From assembly GCF_041027365.1 (NCBI RefSeq), contig NZ_JBFTEH010000001.1:248001-312000 (forward strand): DNA of 64,000 nucleotides, in the 5' to 3' direction. The notes below the pieces were generated by a model. That model saw nothing but the letters and a program-made list of their open reading frames with translations, was not told where the DNA came from and did not search any database. A program made the translations under genes and the position numbers. Each line of letters opens with the position of its first letter. The first letter of the stretch is position 1. Shown piece after piece: positions 41,758 through 51,141 of the stretch. This stretch comes from VKMB-3413 sp041027365 (GTDB taxonomy: Bacteria > Pseudomonadota > Alphaproteobacteria > Rhizobiales > Rhizobiaceae).

Positions 41758-43647
41758 TTACGCCTTCGGACGACGCGGCCGGCCCTTCGAGTTCGGCCGC
41801 CTGCCGGCCGTGTCGCGCGTCGCATCGCTCGAGCGTGCGGCGGCGACGGCCGGAGCCCTCCTGGATTTCCTGCCGGCAGCGGGCGCCGACGGGGCCGAAG
41901 GAGACACGCCAGTGGTGTCCGGCGCAAGCGCCGCCTTGGCGGAGGCGCCCGCGTCCGCCGCAACATGCGCCGGCTCGGCGTGCGATGCGGTCTCGGTGGC
42001 CGGCGCGGCATCCGACGCCTGGACTGCCGGCGCCTCTGCCGCGGCCGGCGACGCCGTGGCAGCTTCAGGTGCGGCAGCCGGCGTCGGCTCCGGGGCTCCG
42101 GTCGCCTCGGCCGAATTCGCCGATCCGGACGGATCGACGAAACGCGGCGCGGCGAAGCCGGCGCTGTTCGTACCGGCGAAGGAGCCGAACGACGCCATGA
42201 CGCCCATCGCACTGTCCAGCATCGCCTTGGCGGGACCGGACATGGCGCGCATCGGCGAGTCCGCCGAGGTCAGCCCGGCAATGCCGATGCCGAGCTCGCC
42301 GGCATTGCGGCGGTCGCGGCCGAGCTGCCCGGCCTTGGCCAGACGCTCCGCATAGGCGCCGATCCTGCGCGGGCCCTTGCCCTGCTCGCCGGCTTTCGGC
42401 GGCTTGGCGCCGGCGTGGGTGGTGCCGTGCGTCAGGGCGAAGTCGACGATGCGCGGCGCGATCTCGGCGCGGTAGCGCGAGCCGTTGAAGACGCCGTAAT
42501 GGCCGACCTTCGGCTGGACATAGTGGACCCGCATGTCGTCCGGAATGTTGACGCAGAGCGTCTGCGCCGCCTCGGTCTGGCCGACGCCGGAAATGTCGTC
42601 GTTCTCGCCCTCGACGGTCAGCAGCGCGGTGCGGCGGATGGCGCTGAGATCGACGCGGCGGCCGCGATGGGTGATCTCGCCCTTCGGCAGCGAGTGCTTG
42701 ATGAAGACCTCCTCGACCGTCTGCAGGTAGAACTCGGCGGAAAGGTCCATCACCGCATTGTACTCGTCGTAGAAGGTGCGGTGCTTGTCGGCCGAGTCGC
42801 CGTCGTCCTTGACGAGGTGCCAGAAGAAATCCTTGTGCGCGATCAGGTGGCGGTCGAGGTTCATCGACATGAAGCCGGTCAGCTGCAGGAAGCCGGGATA
42901 GACCATGCGCATGAAGCCGGGCTGCGGGAAGGGCACCGGCATGACGACGTTCTCGCGGAACCAGTCGATCCCCTTCTCCTGGGCGAGATCGTTGACCGCA
43001 GTCGGATTGATGCGCGTGTCGATCGGCCCGCCCATCAGCGTCATCGTCGCGGGCGCGCAGGGGTCGGCATCGGCCTCCATCAGCGCCGTCGCCATCAGAA
43101 CCGGCACGGCCGGCTGGCAGACGCCGACGATATGCGTGTCCGGCCCGAGGAAGTGCAGCATCTCGATGACGTAGTCGACATAGTCGTCGAGGTCGAAGCG
43201 GCCTTCGGTGACCGGCACCGTGCGCGCGTCGGTCCAGTCGGTGATGTAGACGTCGGCATAGGGCAGCAGCGCCTCCACCGTGCCGCGCAGAAGCGTCGCG
43301 TAGTGGCCGGACATCGGCGCGACGACGAGGATGCGGGGATCGGCCCTCCGGCCTTTCGGCAGTTCGCGCTCGAAGTGCAGGAGCCGGCAGAACGGCTTCT
43401 GCCAGACCGGCCGGTCCTGAACCGGCACGCGGCGGCCGTCGATGACCGTCTCGTCGAGGCCGAATTCGGGCTTGCCGTAGACGCGCGTGGTGCGCTCGAA
43501 CAGCTCGGCGGCCGCAGCGATCGAGCGGCCGGCCGTCGTGTGCGACATCGGGTTGAGCGGGTTCTGGTAAAAGAGCCGAGTGGCGTCCGCCATGGCGCGG
43601 AAGGGCGTCAGGGCGGCGTGGTTCCATTCGTAGAGCTGGTAGAGCAT
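41758..43647 (-). CDS. phaZ: Intracellular polyhydroxyalkanoate depolymerase with long C-terminal tail
   Basis: Mobilises stored PHB granules. 629 residues from ATG 43647 (MLYQLYEWNH). The catalytic part (1-410) matches the intracellular PhaZ family: nucleophile Cys177 in VGVCQPAVP (as the cysteine in the Ralstonia PhaZa1 enzyme), acidic residues at 350-351 (GENDD) and His383 (KVGHYGVFNGSRYR). After residue 411 comes an extra 215 residues: a short helical stretch, then an Ala/Pro/Ser-rich linker and a basic end (RKSRRAP, SKGRPRRPKA). The tail is not a usual part of the family. Confidence 0.9.
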   Translation of the reverse strand: MLYQLYEWNHAALTPFRAMADATRLFYQNPLNPMSHTTAGRSIAAAAELFERTTRVYGKPEFGLDETVIDGRRVPVQDRPVWQKPFCRLLHFERELPKGRRADPRILVVAPMSGHYATLLRGTVEALLPYADVYITDWTDARTVPVTEGRFDLDDYVDYVIEMLHFLGPDTHIVGVCQPAVPVLMATALMEADADPCAPATMTLMGGPIDTRINPTAVNDLAQEKGIDWFRENVVMPVPFPQPGFMRMVYPGFLQLTGFMSMNLDRHLIAHKDFFWHLVKDDGDSADKHRTFYDEYNAVMDLSAEFYLQTVEEVFIKHSLPKGEITHRGRRVDLSAIRRTALLTVEGENDDISGVGQTEAAQTLCVNIPDDMRVHYVQPKVGHYGVFNGSRYRAEIAPRIVDFALTHGTTHAGAKPPKAGEQGKGPRRIGAYAERLAKAGQLGRDRRNAGELGIGIAGLTSADSPMRAMSGPAKAMLDSAMGVMASFGSFAGTNSAGFAAPRFVDPSGSANSAEATGAPEPTPAAAPEAATASPAAAEAPAVQASDAAPATETASHAEPAHVAADAGASAKAALAPDTTGVSPSAPSAPAAGRKSRRAPAVAAARSSDATRDTAGRRPNSKGRPRRPKA

Positions 43648-43813
43648 CAAACCTGCTTTCGGTTCAACCGCGGTGTCACCTTCGGTTGCTGCAGTGCACA
43701 TATATAGGCGACAGCCGGTTTCGGTCCAAATCGCCGGTGCTGCACGACGGCGATCCGGGCCCGATCGGACTGGTCCGGCGCGGCTGGTCCGAGCGCCACC
43801 GGAGGGGCCGCCG

Positions 43814-44398
43814 TCACAGCCAGCGCAACATCGCGATGCGGTCGCGGCCGTCGCCGCCCGGCGGCGTCTCGTCGATGCGTCGTTGCGTCAACCATGCCGG
43901 ACAATCCTTGTCCGGAACTCTCAGGAAGTGAAGCCGCTCGTAGAACACGGCGCCGCAAGGAATGTCGCAATAGGTCGAAAGTCCGACGGCGCGGTAAAAA
44001 TACCACGCCGCCCGCTGCGTCACCGCCGTCACCAGCGCAGAGCCGATGCCCTTGCGGCCATGGCCGGGATGAACCGAAAGCTCGGCGAGCCAGTAGACGT
44101 CGGTAAGGCCGCAGGCTGCCGCGAATCCCACCGCCTCGCCCGTCGCCTTCTCCTCGGCGACGAAGACCTCGTGGTCGAGCAGGAACCGCACGAAGCTTTC
44201 GAGGGGAGCGGCGGCGATCGCCGCGATCTCGCGCTTGCCGGCTGCGACCAGGAGTTCGTCCGCTGCCCGCTGGATGCCAAGCAGCCGCTCCGCCTCGCCG
44301 GGCTCCATCACGCGGATCCGGTAGCCCTTGGGTGCAATGCCCTTGAACGCCCTGCGCCCGTTCCGCGGACTTGCGGCCGCAGCGGGATCAGCCGTCAT
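43814..44398 (-). CDS. GNAT family N-acetyltransferase
   Basis: 194-residue acetyltransferase. The acetyl-CoA site is seen in LSVHPGHGRKGIGSALV (R/Q-x-x-G-x-G type), preceded by the strand YWLAELSV and followed by an aromatic helix (AAWYFYRAVGLSTY). Substrate unknown. It overlaps the upstream DUF1330 gene by 11 bases, so both belong to the operon that begins with the LOV kinase and pyrF. No signal peptide. Confidence 0.85.
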   Translation of the reverse strand: MTADPAAAASPRNGRRAFKGIAPKGYRIRVMEPGEAERLLGIQRAADELLVAAGKREIAAIAAAPLESFVRFLLDHEVFVAEEKATGEAVGFAAACGLTDVYWLAELSVHPGHGRKGIGSALVTAVTQRAAWYFYRAVGLSTYCDIPCGAVFYERLHFLRVPDKDCPAWLTQRRIDETPPGGDGRDRIAMLRWL

Positions 44399-44681
44399 AG
44401 CCCTCGACGATGATCATCTCGGAATCCGCGACCTCGTGGCGGATGGCGGCGGCCTTCTGATACTGTTCGCTGTCGTAGCAGGCCTTGGCCTTCTCGACGC
44501 TCTCGAACTCGATGATGACGTTGCGCCCGCGAGGCTGGCCCTCGAGATTGGTCACCGGACCGCCGCGGGCGATGAACTTCGCGCCGTACTCGCGAAACGC
44601 CGGAGCGGCCGTCTCGACATAGGCCTTGTAGCGCTCCGGGTCCTTCACGTCGACGCGTGCGATCCAATATCCCTTGGCCAT
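44388..44681 (-). CDS. DUF1330 domain protein
   Basis: 97 residues of the small DUF1330 (dimeric alpha+beta barrel-like) family, function unknown. Seen: KGYWIARVDVKDPERYKAYV, FIARGG, GRNVIIEFESVEKAKACYDS. GGGAGACAGG precedes the ATG. Sits between pyrF (23 bases upstream) and the overlapping GNAT gene. Confidence 0.9.
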   Translation of the reverse strand: MAKGYWIARVDVKDPERYKAYVETAAPAFREYGAKFIARGGPVTNLEGQPRGRNVIIEFESVEKAKACYDSEQYQKAAAIRHEVADSEMIIVEGYDG

Positions 44682-44704
44682 GCCTGTCTCCCTGATGTCT
44701 GATT

Positions 44705-45427
44705 TCAGCCGGACGCGGCGAGCGCCCCGGCCATCTCCGACAGGATCGCCTCCGCCGCCCGCTTCGGATCCTCGGCAGCGACGATCGGCCGCCCCACGAC
44801 GAGATGCGAGGCACCGGCGGCGAGCGCCTCGGCGGGCGTCGCGATCCGCTTCTGGTCGCCGGCCGCGCTGCCGGCGGGGCGCACCCCCGGCGTGACGAGC
44901 GCGAGGTCCGACCCGATGACCTGGCGCAGGGCCGCCGCATCCGTCGGAGCCGCGACGATCCCGCCCATGCCTGCGTCGCGCGCCTGCCGTGCCCGAAGGT
45001 CCACGAGGTCGGCGACGCCCATCCGGTAGCCCGAGGCGTCAAGATCCGCATTGTCCAGCGAGGTGAGGACCGTCACGCCGAGGAGCGTCGCCTCCGATCC
45101 CCGGGCTGCGCCGACGGCCGCCGCCATGACATAGGGATAGGCGTGGACGGTCAGCATCGCGGCGCCCTGGCCGAGCGCGCTCTCGACGCCCTTGGCGACG
45201 GTGTTGGAAATGTCGTGGAGCTTCAGGTCGAGGAAGACGCGCTTGCCGGCGCGCGACAGCTCCCGCACCAGCGGAAGACCGTCGGCGAAGGCCAGCTGAT
45301 AGCCGATCTTGTACCAGAGCACGGCGTCGCCGAGCGTCTCGACGATCGCCTCGGCACGCCGCCGGTCGCCGACGTCGAGGCCGACGATCAGGCGTTCGCG
45401 CGCGGTCTTCCCGGCAGATCCGCTCAA
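44705..45427 (-). CDS. pyrF: Orotidine 5'-phosphate decarboxylase
   Basis: Last step of UMP synthesis. 240 residues starting at TTG 45427, which overlaps the stop of the LOV kinase (TTGA) and has GGAGGAAGAGG right upstream. Catalytic DxKxxD motif in FLDLKLHDISNT, substrate site VTPGVRP and the C-terminal GRPI. Translational coupling to a light-sensor kinase is unusual but may be only incidental. Confidence 0.95.
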   Translation of the reverse strand: MSGSAGKTARERLIVGLDVGDRRRAEAIVETLGDAVLWYKIGYQLAFADGLPLVRELSRAGKRVFLDLKLHDISNTVAKGVESALGQGAAMLTVHAYPYVMAAAVGAARGSEATLLGVTVLTSLDNADLDASGYRMGVADLVDLRARQARDAGMGGIVAAPTDAAALRQVIGSDLALVTPGVRPAGSAAGDQKRIATPAEALAAGASHLVVGRPIVAAEDPKRAAEAILSEMAGALAASG

Positions 45428-46695
45428 GCCTCTTCCTCCGGCGGGATGTCGACGGTGACGGTCGTGCCGATCGTGTCGGAATTGACGTCGAGATGCGCGT
45501 TGAGGCCGCGGACCAGCGACACCGTGATGCGGCCGCCGAGGCCGCCCTGCGCCTCGCGCGCCCGCTGGCGCCGCACGCCCTGCTCGCCCGCCTCGACCAC
45601 GTCGCTGCCGCCAGCGCCGCTCCGCCTGCTTCCCATGCCGATCGAGTCGGCAATCTCGCGCGCCGCGTTCGGACGCTTCTCCTCGGCCTCGCGCTCCGCC
45701 TGCTCCTCCACCGCCTCGACGGTCTCGCCGTCGAGCGGCGGGGGCGCACGGCCGGGGCCGAACGGCCAGTTGCTGCCGTCAGGCAAGCCGACGCCGTCGT
45801 CGGTCACCGTCATGCGGATGACGCCGGAGGACAGCATCTTCAGCCGCGCCTCGACGAGGCCCTCGTCGCGGCCGGCGAAGGCATGCTTGAGCGCATTGGT
45901 GAGGAGCTCGGAGAACAGGAGGCCGATCCGGGCCGCACGGTCGACATTTACCTCGACGGCGTCGCAGTCGACGTTGATGCGGACCGACCGGCGCCCGTCC
46001 AGATGGCCGATCGTCGCCGCGATCCGGCTGACATAGGCGCCGAGTGGCACGCGCTTGGCTTTCGACGAGGCGACGCCGGACTCCGTCATCTCCTGATAGA
46101 GCAGCTGCAGGCTCTCGATCCGCCGGGCGAGCGCATGGAACGCGTCCTCGCTGGTCTGCGCGCGCGCCTGCATCCGGATCATGCCGATGATCATGGCGAG
46201 GTGGTTCTTGACCCGGTGCTGGATCTCACCCAGCGCCGTGTCGGCTGGCGAGCTCTGCGCCGGCTCCGCCGATCCCGGAGTCGCCGTGTCCGCGCCCTCG
46301 CTGAGGTCCTGCTGCACGCCGAGGAAGCACTGCAGCCGATCTTCCTGGTCGTAGAGCGGCGTGATCATCAGCCGGTTGAGGAACTTGGTCCCGTCGGCGC
46401 GATAGTTGACGATATCGACCGCCACGTCCTCCTGCGCCTTCAGCGCCTCGCCGATCTGCTTCACCTGAGCCGGGTCGGTCTCGTCACCCTGCAGGAAGCG
46501 GCAGTTGCGGCCGATCGCCGCCTCCGCGGCATAGCGGGTGATCCGCTCGAAGGCGCGGTTGGCGTAGACGATGGGATTGTCGTCCAGATGCGGGTTGGTC
46601 AGGACGAGCGCCAGCGGCAGCTTGGCGAGCGCCGCCGTGCTGACACCGTCCGGCATCGTGCCCGAGGCATCCTTCTGAAAACCTTGTTCTCCCAT
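45424..46695 (-). CDS. LOV-domain HWE/HisKA_2-type histidine kinase with expanded ATP lid
   Basis: Soluble blue-light sensor kinase, 423 residues. LOV domain at about 25-133: the photoactive Cys65 sits in GRNCRFLQG, with flavin-contact residues in NYRADGTKFLNR. HisKA_2 region at 155-180 with phospho-accepting His160 in IQHRVKNH. Catalytic domain with N267 (ELLTNALKHAF) and VTDDGVGLP (G1). Between G1 and the glycine box (GGLGGRI, about 384) lie about 75 extra residues, acidic then Gly/Arg-rich, not seen in typical LOV-HKs. GAGGACGGA precedes the ATG. No response regulator is adjacent. Confidence 0.9.
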   Translation of the reverse strand: MGEQGFQKDASGTMPDGVSTAALAKLPLALVLTNPHLDDNPIVYANRAFERITRYAAEAAIGRNCRFLQGDETDPAQVKQIGEALKAQEDVAVDIVNYRADGTKFLNRLMITPLYDQEDRLQCFLGVQQDLSEGADTATPGSAEPAQSSPADTALGEIQHRVKNHLAMIIGMIRMQARAQTSEDAFHALARRIESLQLLYQEMTESGVASSKAKRVPLGAYVSRIAATIGHLDGRRSVRINVDCDAVEVNVDRAARIGLLFSELLTNALKHAFAGRDEGLVEARLKMLSSGVIRMTVTDDGVGLPDGSNWPFGPGRAPPPLDGETVEAVEEQAEREAEEKRPNAAREIADSIGMGSRRSGAGGSDVVEAGEQGVRRQRAREAQGGLGGRITVSLVRGLNAHLDVNSDTIGTTVTVDIPPEEEA

Positions 46696-46922
46696 TCCGT
46701 CCTCTATGCAGCGGCGAGGTGTCGCGGCACCAGGGTCTCCGGCGTCTGGAAGACTGGACGAGAATCTGGGGAGCCGCGTGCGAAGGCCGTCTTATCACAT
46801 CCAGAGCATACAAATGCCCTGAGCGAAAGATCGCCGCGAGCTTCGCGATTTCAAGCCCTTCGCCGGTGCGACGATATTGCGCGGCGGGGGAGCGCCGCCC
46901 GACGCGACAGCCTGGGGCTGCG

Positions 46923-49856
46923 TCAGTGGGCCTCGTCCCAGTTGCCGGCCGCCTTCGCCTCGACCTCGAGTGGCACCGACAGCGACACCCGCGGGGCGGC
47001 GGCGTTCTCCATGACGTGGCGGACGACAGGCAGGGTCGATTCCACCTCTTCCTCCGGCACCTCGAACACCAGTTCGTCATGCACCTGCAGCAGCATCTTC
47101 GCCGACAGGCCTGCGGCGCCCAGCGCCGGCTCCATCCGGATCATCGCGCGGCGGATGATGTCGGCGGCCGTGCCCTGGATCGGCGCGTTGATCGCGGCCC
47201 GCTCGACCGCGGCGCGCACCGACGGGTTGGAGTGTCCGATGTCGGGATAGTGGGCGCGGCGGCCGAACAGCGTCTCGACATAGCCATGCTCCTTACAGAA
47301 CGCCTTGGTCGCGTTCATGTAGTCGCGAATGCCCGGAAAACGCTCGAAATAGCGCTTGATGTAGGCCCCGGCCTCCTCGCGCGGGATCGACAGCTGGTTG
47401 GCGAGGCCGAAGGCGGAGATGCCGTAGACGATGCCGAAATTGATCGCCTTGGCCCTGCGGCGGATCTCGGGCGGCATGCCCTCGACCGGCACGCCGAACA
47501 TCTCCGACGCCGTCATCGCGTGGATGTCGAGGCCCTCCTGGAAGGCCGCCTTCAGCTGCAAAATGTCCGCGACATGGGCGAGGATCCTGAGTTCGATCTG
47601 GCTGTAGTCGGCCGAGACCAGCCGCGTTCCCTCCGGCGCCACGAAGGCGGTGCGGATGGCGCGGCCCTCCTCGGTGCGGATCGGGATATTCTGCAGGTTC
47701 GGCTCGGAGGAGGACAGGCGCCCCGTGGTCGTCGACGCCATCGAGTAGGACGTGTGGATGCGGCCGACCTCGTCGAGATAGGCGGGCAGGGCGTCGGTAT
47801 AGGTGCCCTTCAGCTTGGTCAGCTGGCGCCATGCGACGATGCGTCGCGGCAGTTCGTGGCCCTCGGCGGCGAGTTCGTCGAGCACTTTGACGTCGGTCGA
47901 CCACTGGCCGGTCCTGGTCTTCTTGCCGCCGGGAAGCCCGAGCTTGCCGAACAGGATCTCGCCGAGCTGCTTCGGCGAACCGGGATTGAACTCCTCGCCG
48001 GCCATCTCGGCGATCTCGGCCTCGAGCGCCGCCTGGCTCTGCGCGAAGCGGCCGGAGAGTCGCGACAGGATCTGCCGGTCGGTCTTGATGCCGCGATGCT
48101 CCATGCGGGCGAGCACCGGCACCAGCGGCCGCTCCAGCCGCTCGTAGACCGAGGCGAGCCCCTCCGCCGCCAGCCGCGGCTTCAGCACCTGCCACAGCCG
48201 CAGCGTCACGTCGGCATCCTCGGCGGCGTATTCCGTGACCTTGGCGATCTCGCAGGCGGCGATCGGCTTGGCGCCCTTGCCGGAGCCGCAGAGGTCCTTG
48301 TAGGCGATCGGCTTGTGGCCGAGGAAGCGCACCGACAACTCGTCCATGCCGTGCCCCTCGAGCGACGAGGAGGCGTCGAGCGCATAGGAGATCAGCATGG
48401 TGTCGTCGAAGGGCGCCACCGAGATCCCGTGCCGCAAGAGGACGAGGTAATCGTATTTGAAGTTCTGGCCGATCTTCAGGACCGCGGGGTCCTGCAGCAC
48501 CGGCTTGAGGATCGCCAGGGCTTCGTCGAAGGGGATCTGCGGCCCGACCTCGTCCGCGGCGGCGGCCTTGTCCGAGAGAAGATCCGCCTCGCCGGACGGC
48601 GGGACATGGGCGAGCGGCACATAGGCGGCGCGGCCCGGGCGCGTGGCGAAGGAGACGCCGACCAGTTCGCCCGACATCGCCGACAGCGAGGTGGTCTCGG
48701 TGTCGAAGGCGAGCAGCCCCACCTCGCGTGCCTCGTCCATCCAGGCCTGCAGCGTATCGGCATCGCGGATCGTCTGGTAGCCGGCATGGTCGAAGGGCAG
48801 GGCGGCGACGGCGGCGCGGCGGCTCTCGACCAGCGCCTGCGGGGTCAGCGGCAGCGCCGCCTCGCCGGATGCGGGAGCCGCGCCGACGGCCGACGCGGGA
48901 TCCAGATCCGGTCCGTGTGCCGGCCCCTCCACCGCAATCGCCGCCGCCGAGACGTCCGAGGCTTCCGTCCCGAGCTTTTCGGCGACGCGCCGGGTGAGCG
49001 TGGTGAACTCCATCGCCTTCAGGAAGGCGATCAGCTTCTCGCCGTCCGGCTCATGGATGAAGAGGTCGTCGAGGGGCGTGTCGAGTGGGGTGTCGCAGTC
49101 GAGCGTGACGAGCTTCTTCGACAGCCGTGCCTGCTCGGCGAACGCGACGAGGTTCTCGCGGCGCTTCGCCTGCTTGATCTCCGAGGCCCGGGAAAGGAGC
49201 GTTTCGAGGTCGCCATATTCGTCGAGGAGCTGCGCCGCGGTCTTCGGCCCGATGCCGGGGACGCCCGGCACGTTGTCCGAGGTGTCGCCGACGAGCGCCT
49301 GCAGGTCGATCATCTTCTCCGGATAGACGCCGAACTTCTCCTTGACCTCTTCGGGGCCGAGCCGCTTGTCCTTCATCTGGTCGTAGAGGATGACGCCGGG
49401 GCCGACGAGCTGCATCAGATCCTTGTCGGAGGAGACGATGGTGACGTCGCCGCCGGCCGCGACCGCTTTGCAGGTATAGGCGGCGATGAGGTCGTCCGCC
49501 TCATAGCCTTCCTTCTCGATGCAGGGCAGGTCGAAGGCGCGCACCGCCTCGCGGATCAGCGCGAACTGCGGGACGAGATCCTCCGGCGGCGCCGTCCGGT
49601 TCGCCTTGTACTGGTCGTAGAGCTCGTTCCGGAAGGTCTTGGAGGAATAGTCGAAGATGACGGCGAAATGCGTCGGCGCGACGCCGACCGAGGTGTTGCG
49701 GGCGTCCTCGATCAGCTTCCACAGCATGTTGCAGAAGCCCGACACGGCGCCCACCGGCAGGCCGTCCGACTTGCGCGTCAGCGGCGGCAGCGCATGGTAG
49801 GCCCGGAAGATGTAGGCCGAGCCGTCGACGAGGAAGAGGTGATCGCCTTTGTTCAT
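46923..49856 (-). CDS. polA: DNA polymerase I
   Basis: Repair and lagging-strand polymerase. 977 residues from ATG 49856 (MNKGDHLFLVDGSAYIFRAY). Three domains: 5'-3' exonuclease (1-300, GIEADD-like GYEADDLIAAY), 3'-5' exonuclease with intact DTE (FDTETTSLS, about 400) and polymerase with motif A DYSQIELRILAHVA, motif B KAINFGIVYG and motif C VHDELVFEVP. The proofreading acid residues appear to be present. Between divergent neighbours; probably transcribed alone. Confidence 0.97.
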   Translation of the reverse strand: MNKGDHLFLVDGSAYIFRAYHALPPLTRKSDGLPVGAVSGFCNMLWKLIEDARNTSVGVAPTHFAVIFDYSSKTFRNELYDQYKANRTAPPEDLVPQFALIREAVRAFDLPCIEKEGYEADDLIAAYTCKAVAAGGDVTIVSSDKDLMQLVGPGVILYDQMKDKRLGPEEVKEKFGVYPEKMIDLQALVGDTSDNVPGVPGIGPKTAAQLLDEYGDLETLLSRASEIKQAKRRENLVAFAEQARLSKKLVTLDCDTPLDTPLDDLFIHEPDGEKLIAFLKAMEFTTLTRRVAEKLGTEASDVSAAAIAVEGPAHGPDLDPASAVGAAPASGEAALPLTPQALVESRRAAVAALPFDHAGYQTIRDADTLQAWMDEAREVGLLAFDTETTSLSAMSGELVGVSFATRPGRAAYVPLAHVPPSGEADLLSDKAAAADEVGPQIPFDEALAILKPVLQDPAVLKIGQNFKYDYLVLLRHGISVAPFDDTMLISYALDASSSLEGHGMDELSVRFLGHKPIAYKDLCGSGKGAKPIAACEIAKVTEYAAEDADVTLRLWQVLKPRLAAEGLASVYERLERPLVPVLARMEHRGIKTDRQILSRLSGRFAQSQAALEAEIAEMAGEEFNPGSPKQLGEILFGKLGLPGGKKTRTGQWSTDVKVLDELAAEGHELPRRIVAWRQLTKLKGTYTDALPAYLDEVGRIHTSYSMASTTTGRLSSSEPNLQNIPIRTEEGRAIRTAFVAPEGTRLVSADYSQIELRILAHVADILQLKAAFQEGLDIHAMTASEMFGVPVEGMPPEIRRRAKAINFGIVYGISAFGLANQLSIPREEAGAYIKRYFERFPGIRDYMNATKAFCKEHGYVETLFGRRAHYPDIGHSNPSVRAAVERAAINAPIQGTAADIIRRAMIRMEPALGAAGLSAKMLLQVHDELVFEVPEEEVESTLPVVRHVMENAAAPRVSLSVPLEVEAKAAGNWDEAH

Positions 49857-50422
49857 GGCGAGGGTGGTATCGCGCGGCCTCGCGGGAGTCCATCTCGGCT
49901 CTCGGCAGGGGTGGCAGAGAGGCAACAGGGGGCGCTCTCGCGCCAAGAAGTTCGGCAAGGGCCTTGCGCATCAGGTGCTTCCTGTGTTTCTGTCCGAAAG
50001 TTTAGTAATCGATCACATCGATGTGAACGTGCGCACGCGCGCGTGACTTGATTTCGCTTTCGCCGAGTCGCATCTTTTCTCTCGACGGCGCCGATGAGCG
50101 TCGTATTCGGCCAAGGCACGTCCCCCGCTTTAGAGCCGAATTTCAGGTGATCGGTCCTCTTCCCCCCTCTCCGGGACCGGCACCGCTAGAATGCGAGAGA
50201 GTCGTTGCGGCGTATCCCCCTCCAGGCCGTGGCGGCTCTCTTTGCATGTCCGGCGCACGCTTTGTGCGGCTCCTCCTCCTTGCCCGCACGCCACCGGCGG
50301 CTCGCCTGTGCGAAGGCGATCCGCCCGCGCGCCGATCGTTTCCGCCGCGTTTGGCCGTTCCGCTCCCCGCCCGCATCGCGTAAGCTGCCCGACAGTGCAA
50401 GCGCCGACGGGAGGACATGCCG
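49857..50422. other. 566-base divergent intergenic region polA/GST
   Basis: No gene supported. It contains a perfect 14-base palindrome TCACATCGATGTGA at 50013-50026, closely followed by CGTGCGCACG at 50028-50037. Promoters for both flanking genes should lie here. GGGAGGA at 50409-50415 is the ribosome site for the GST. Confidence 0.5.
50013..50026. promoter_or_regulatory. Perfect palindrome, possible operator
   Basis: TCACATCGATGTGA, 157 bases upstream of polA and about 400 upstream of the GST. The half-site orientation is opposite to the CRP consensus. Another palindrome, CGTGCGCACG, starts two bases later. Function unknown. Confidence 0.35.
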
Positions 50423-51046
50423 ATGTACAAGGCGGTGGGAATGCCGGGTTCGCGGCTCACCCGCGTGACCTGGATGCTGGAGGAACTGGGCGAGCCCTAC
50501 GAGATCGTCCCCTGCATGCCGAACGACGCGACGATCAGCGCGCTGAATCCCTCGGGCAAGATGCCGGCGCTGATCGACTGCGAGTTCACCTTGGTCGATT
50601 CCGCCGCGATCGTCAGCTATCTCGCGGACAGACACGCGCCGGAGACGCTGACCGCGCCATCCGGCACGCGTGAGCGGGCGCTGATCGAGAGCTTCGTCTA
50701 TTTCGTCCAGAGCGAGTTCGAGGTGCCGCCCTGGCGCAAGGCGCAGAACCGCTTCGTCCTGCCGGAGGCGCTGCGGCGCGACGTCGACGATGTCGTCGCC
50801 TATGAGCTGGGCCGCGCGGTGGGGGCGCTGGAGGCCCGGCTCGGCGGTCGCGCCTTCGCCGTCGGCGACCGCTTCACCATCGCCGACCTGATGATCGGCC
50901 ACGCCGGCGCCTGGGTCCGCGGCGCCAGGCTCTCCATCGGATCCGACGCGGTCAACGCCTATCTCGACGCGATTCTGGCGCGGCCGGCGCTGGCGAGGGC
51001 GCGCGAGCGCGAGGCCGCGGCAAAGGCGGCGCAAGCCGCAGCCTAG
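50423..51046 (+). CDS. Glutathione S-transferase family protein
   Basis: 207 residues from ATG 50423, chosen because GGGAGGA lies 7 bases before it (an ATG at 50417 is too close). N-terminal thioredoxin-like domain (about 1-75) with the cis-Pro turn NPSGKMPAL and the glutathione motif DSAAIVSYL; helical C-terminal domain (about 85-200) with the N-capping box FTIADLMIGH. Substrate unknown. Confidence 0.9.
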   Translation: MYKAVGMPGSRLTRVTWMLEELGEPYEIVPCMPNDATISALNPSGKMPALIDCEFTLVDSAAIVSYLADRHAPETLTAPSGTRERALIESFVYFVQSEFEVPPWRKAQNRFVLPEALRRDVDDVVAYELGRAVGALEARLGGRAFAVGDRFTIADLMIGHAGAWVRGARLSIGSDAVNAYLDAILARPALARAREREAAAKAAQAAA

Positions 51047-51141
51047 GCGGTCGCAGGCGGGGGCTCGCGCGCCGACCGGCCAGCCCTCGCCACCCTGTTC
51101 AGCCACCGGCGCGGCACCCTGCTGTCGGCTGCCGTCGATGC

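Noticed and set aside
50013..50026. TCACATCGATGTGA as a CRP/cAMP site
   Set aside because: CRP half-sites are TGTGA followed by TCACA with 6 bases between; here the order is reversed and the spacing is 4.
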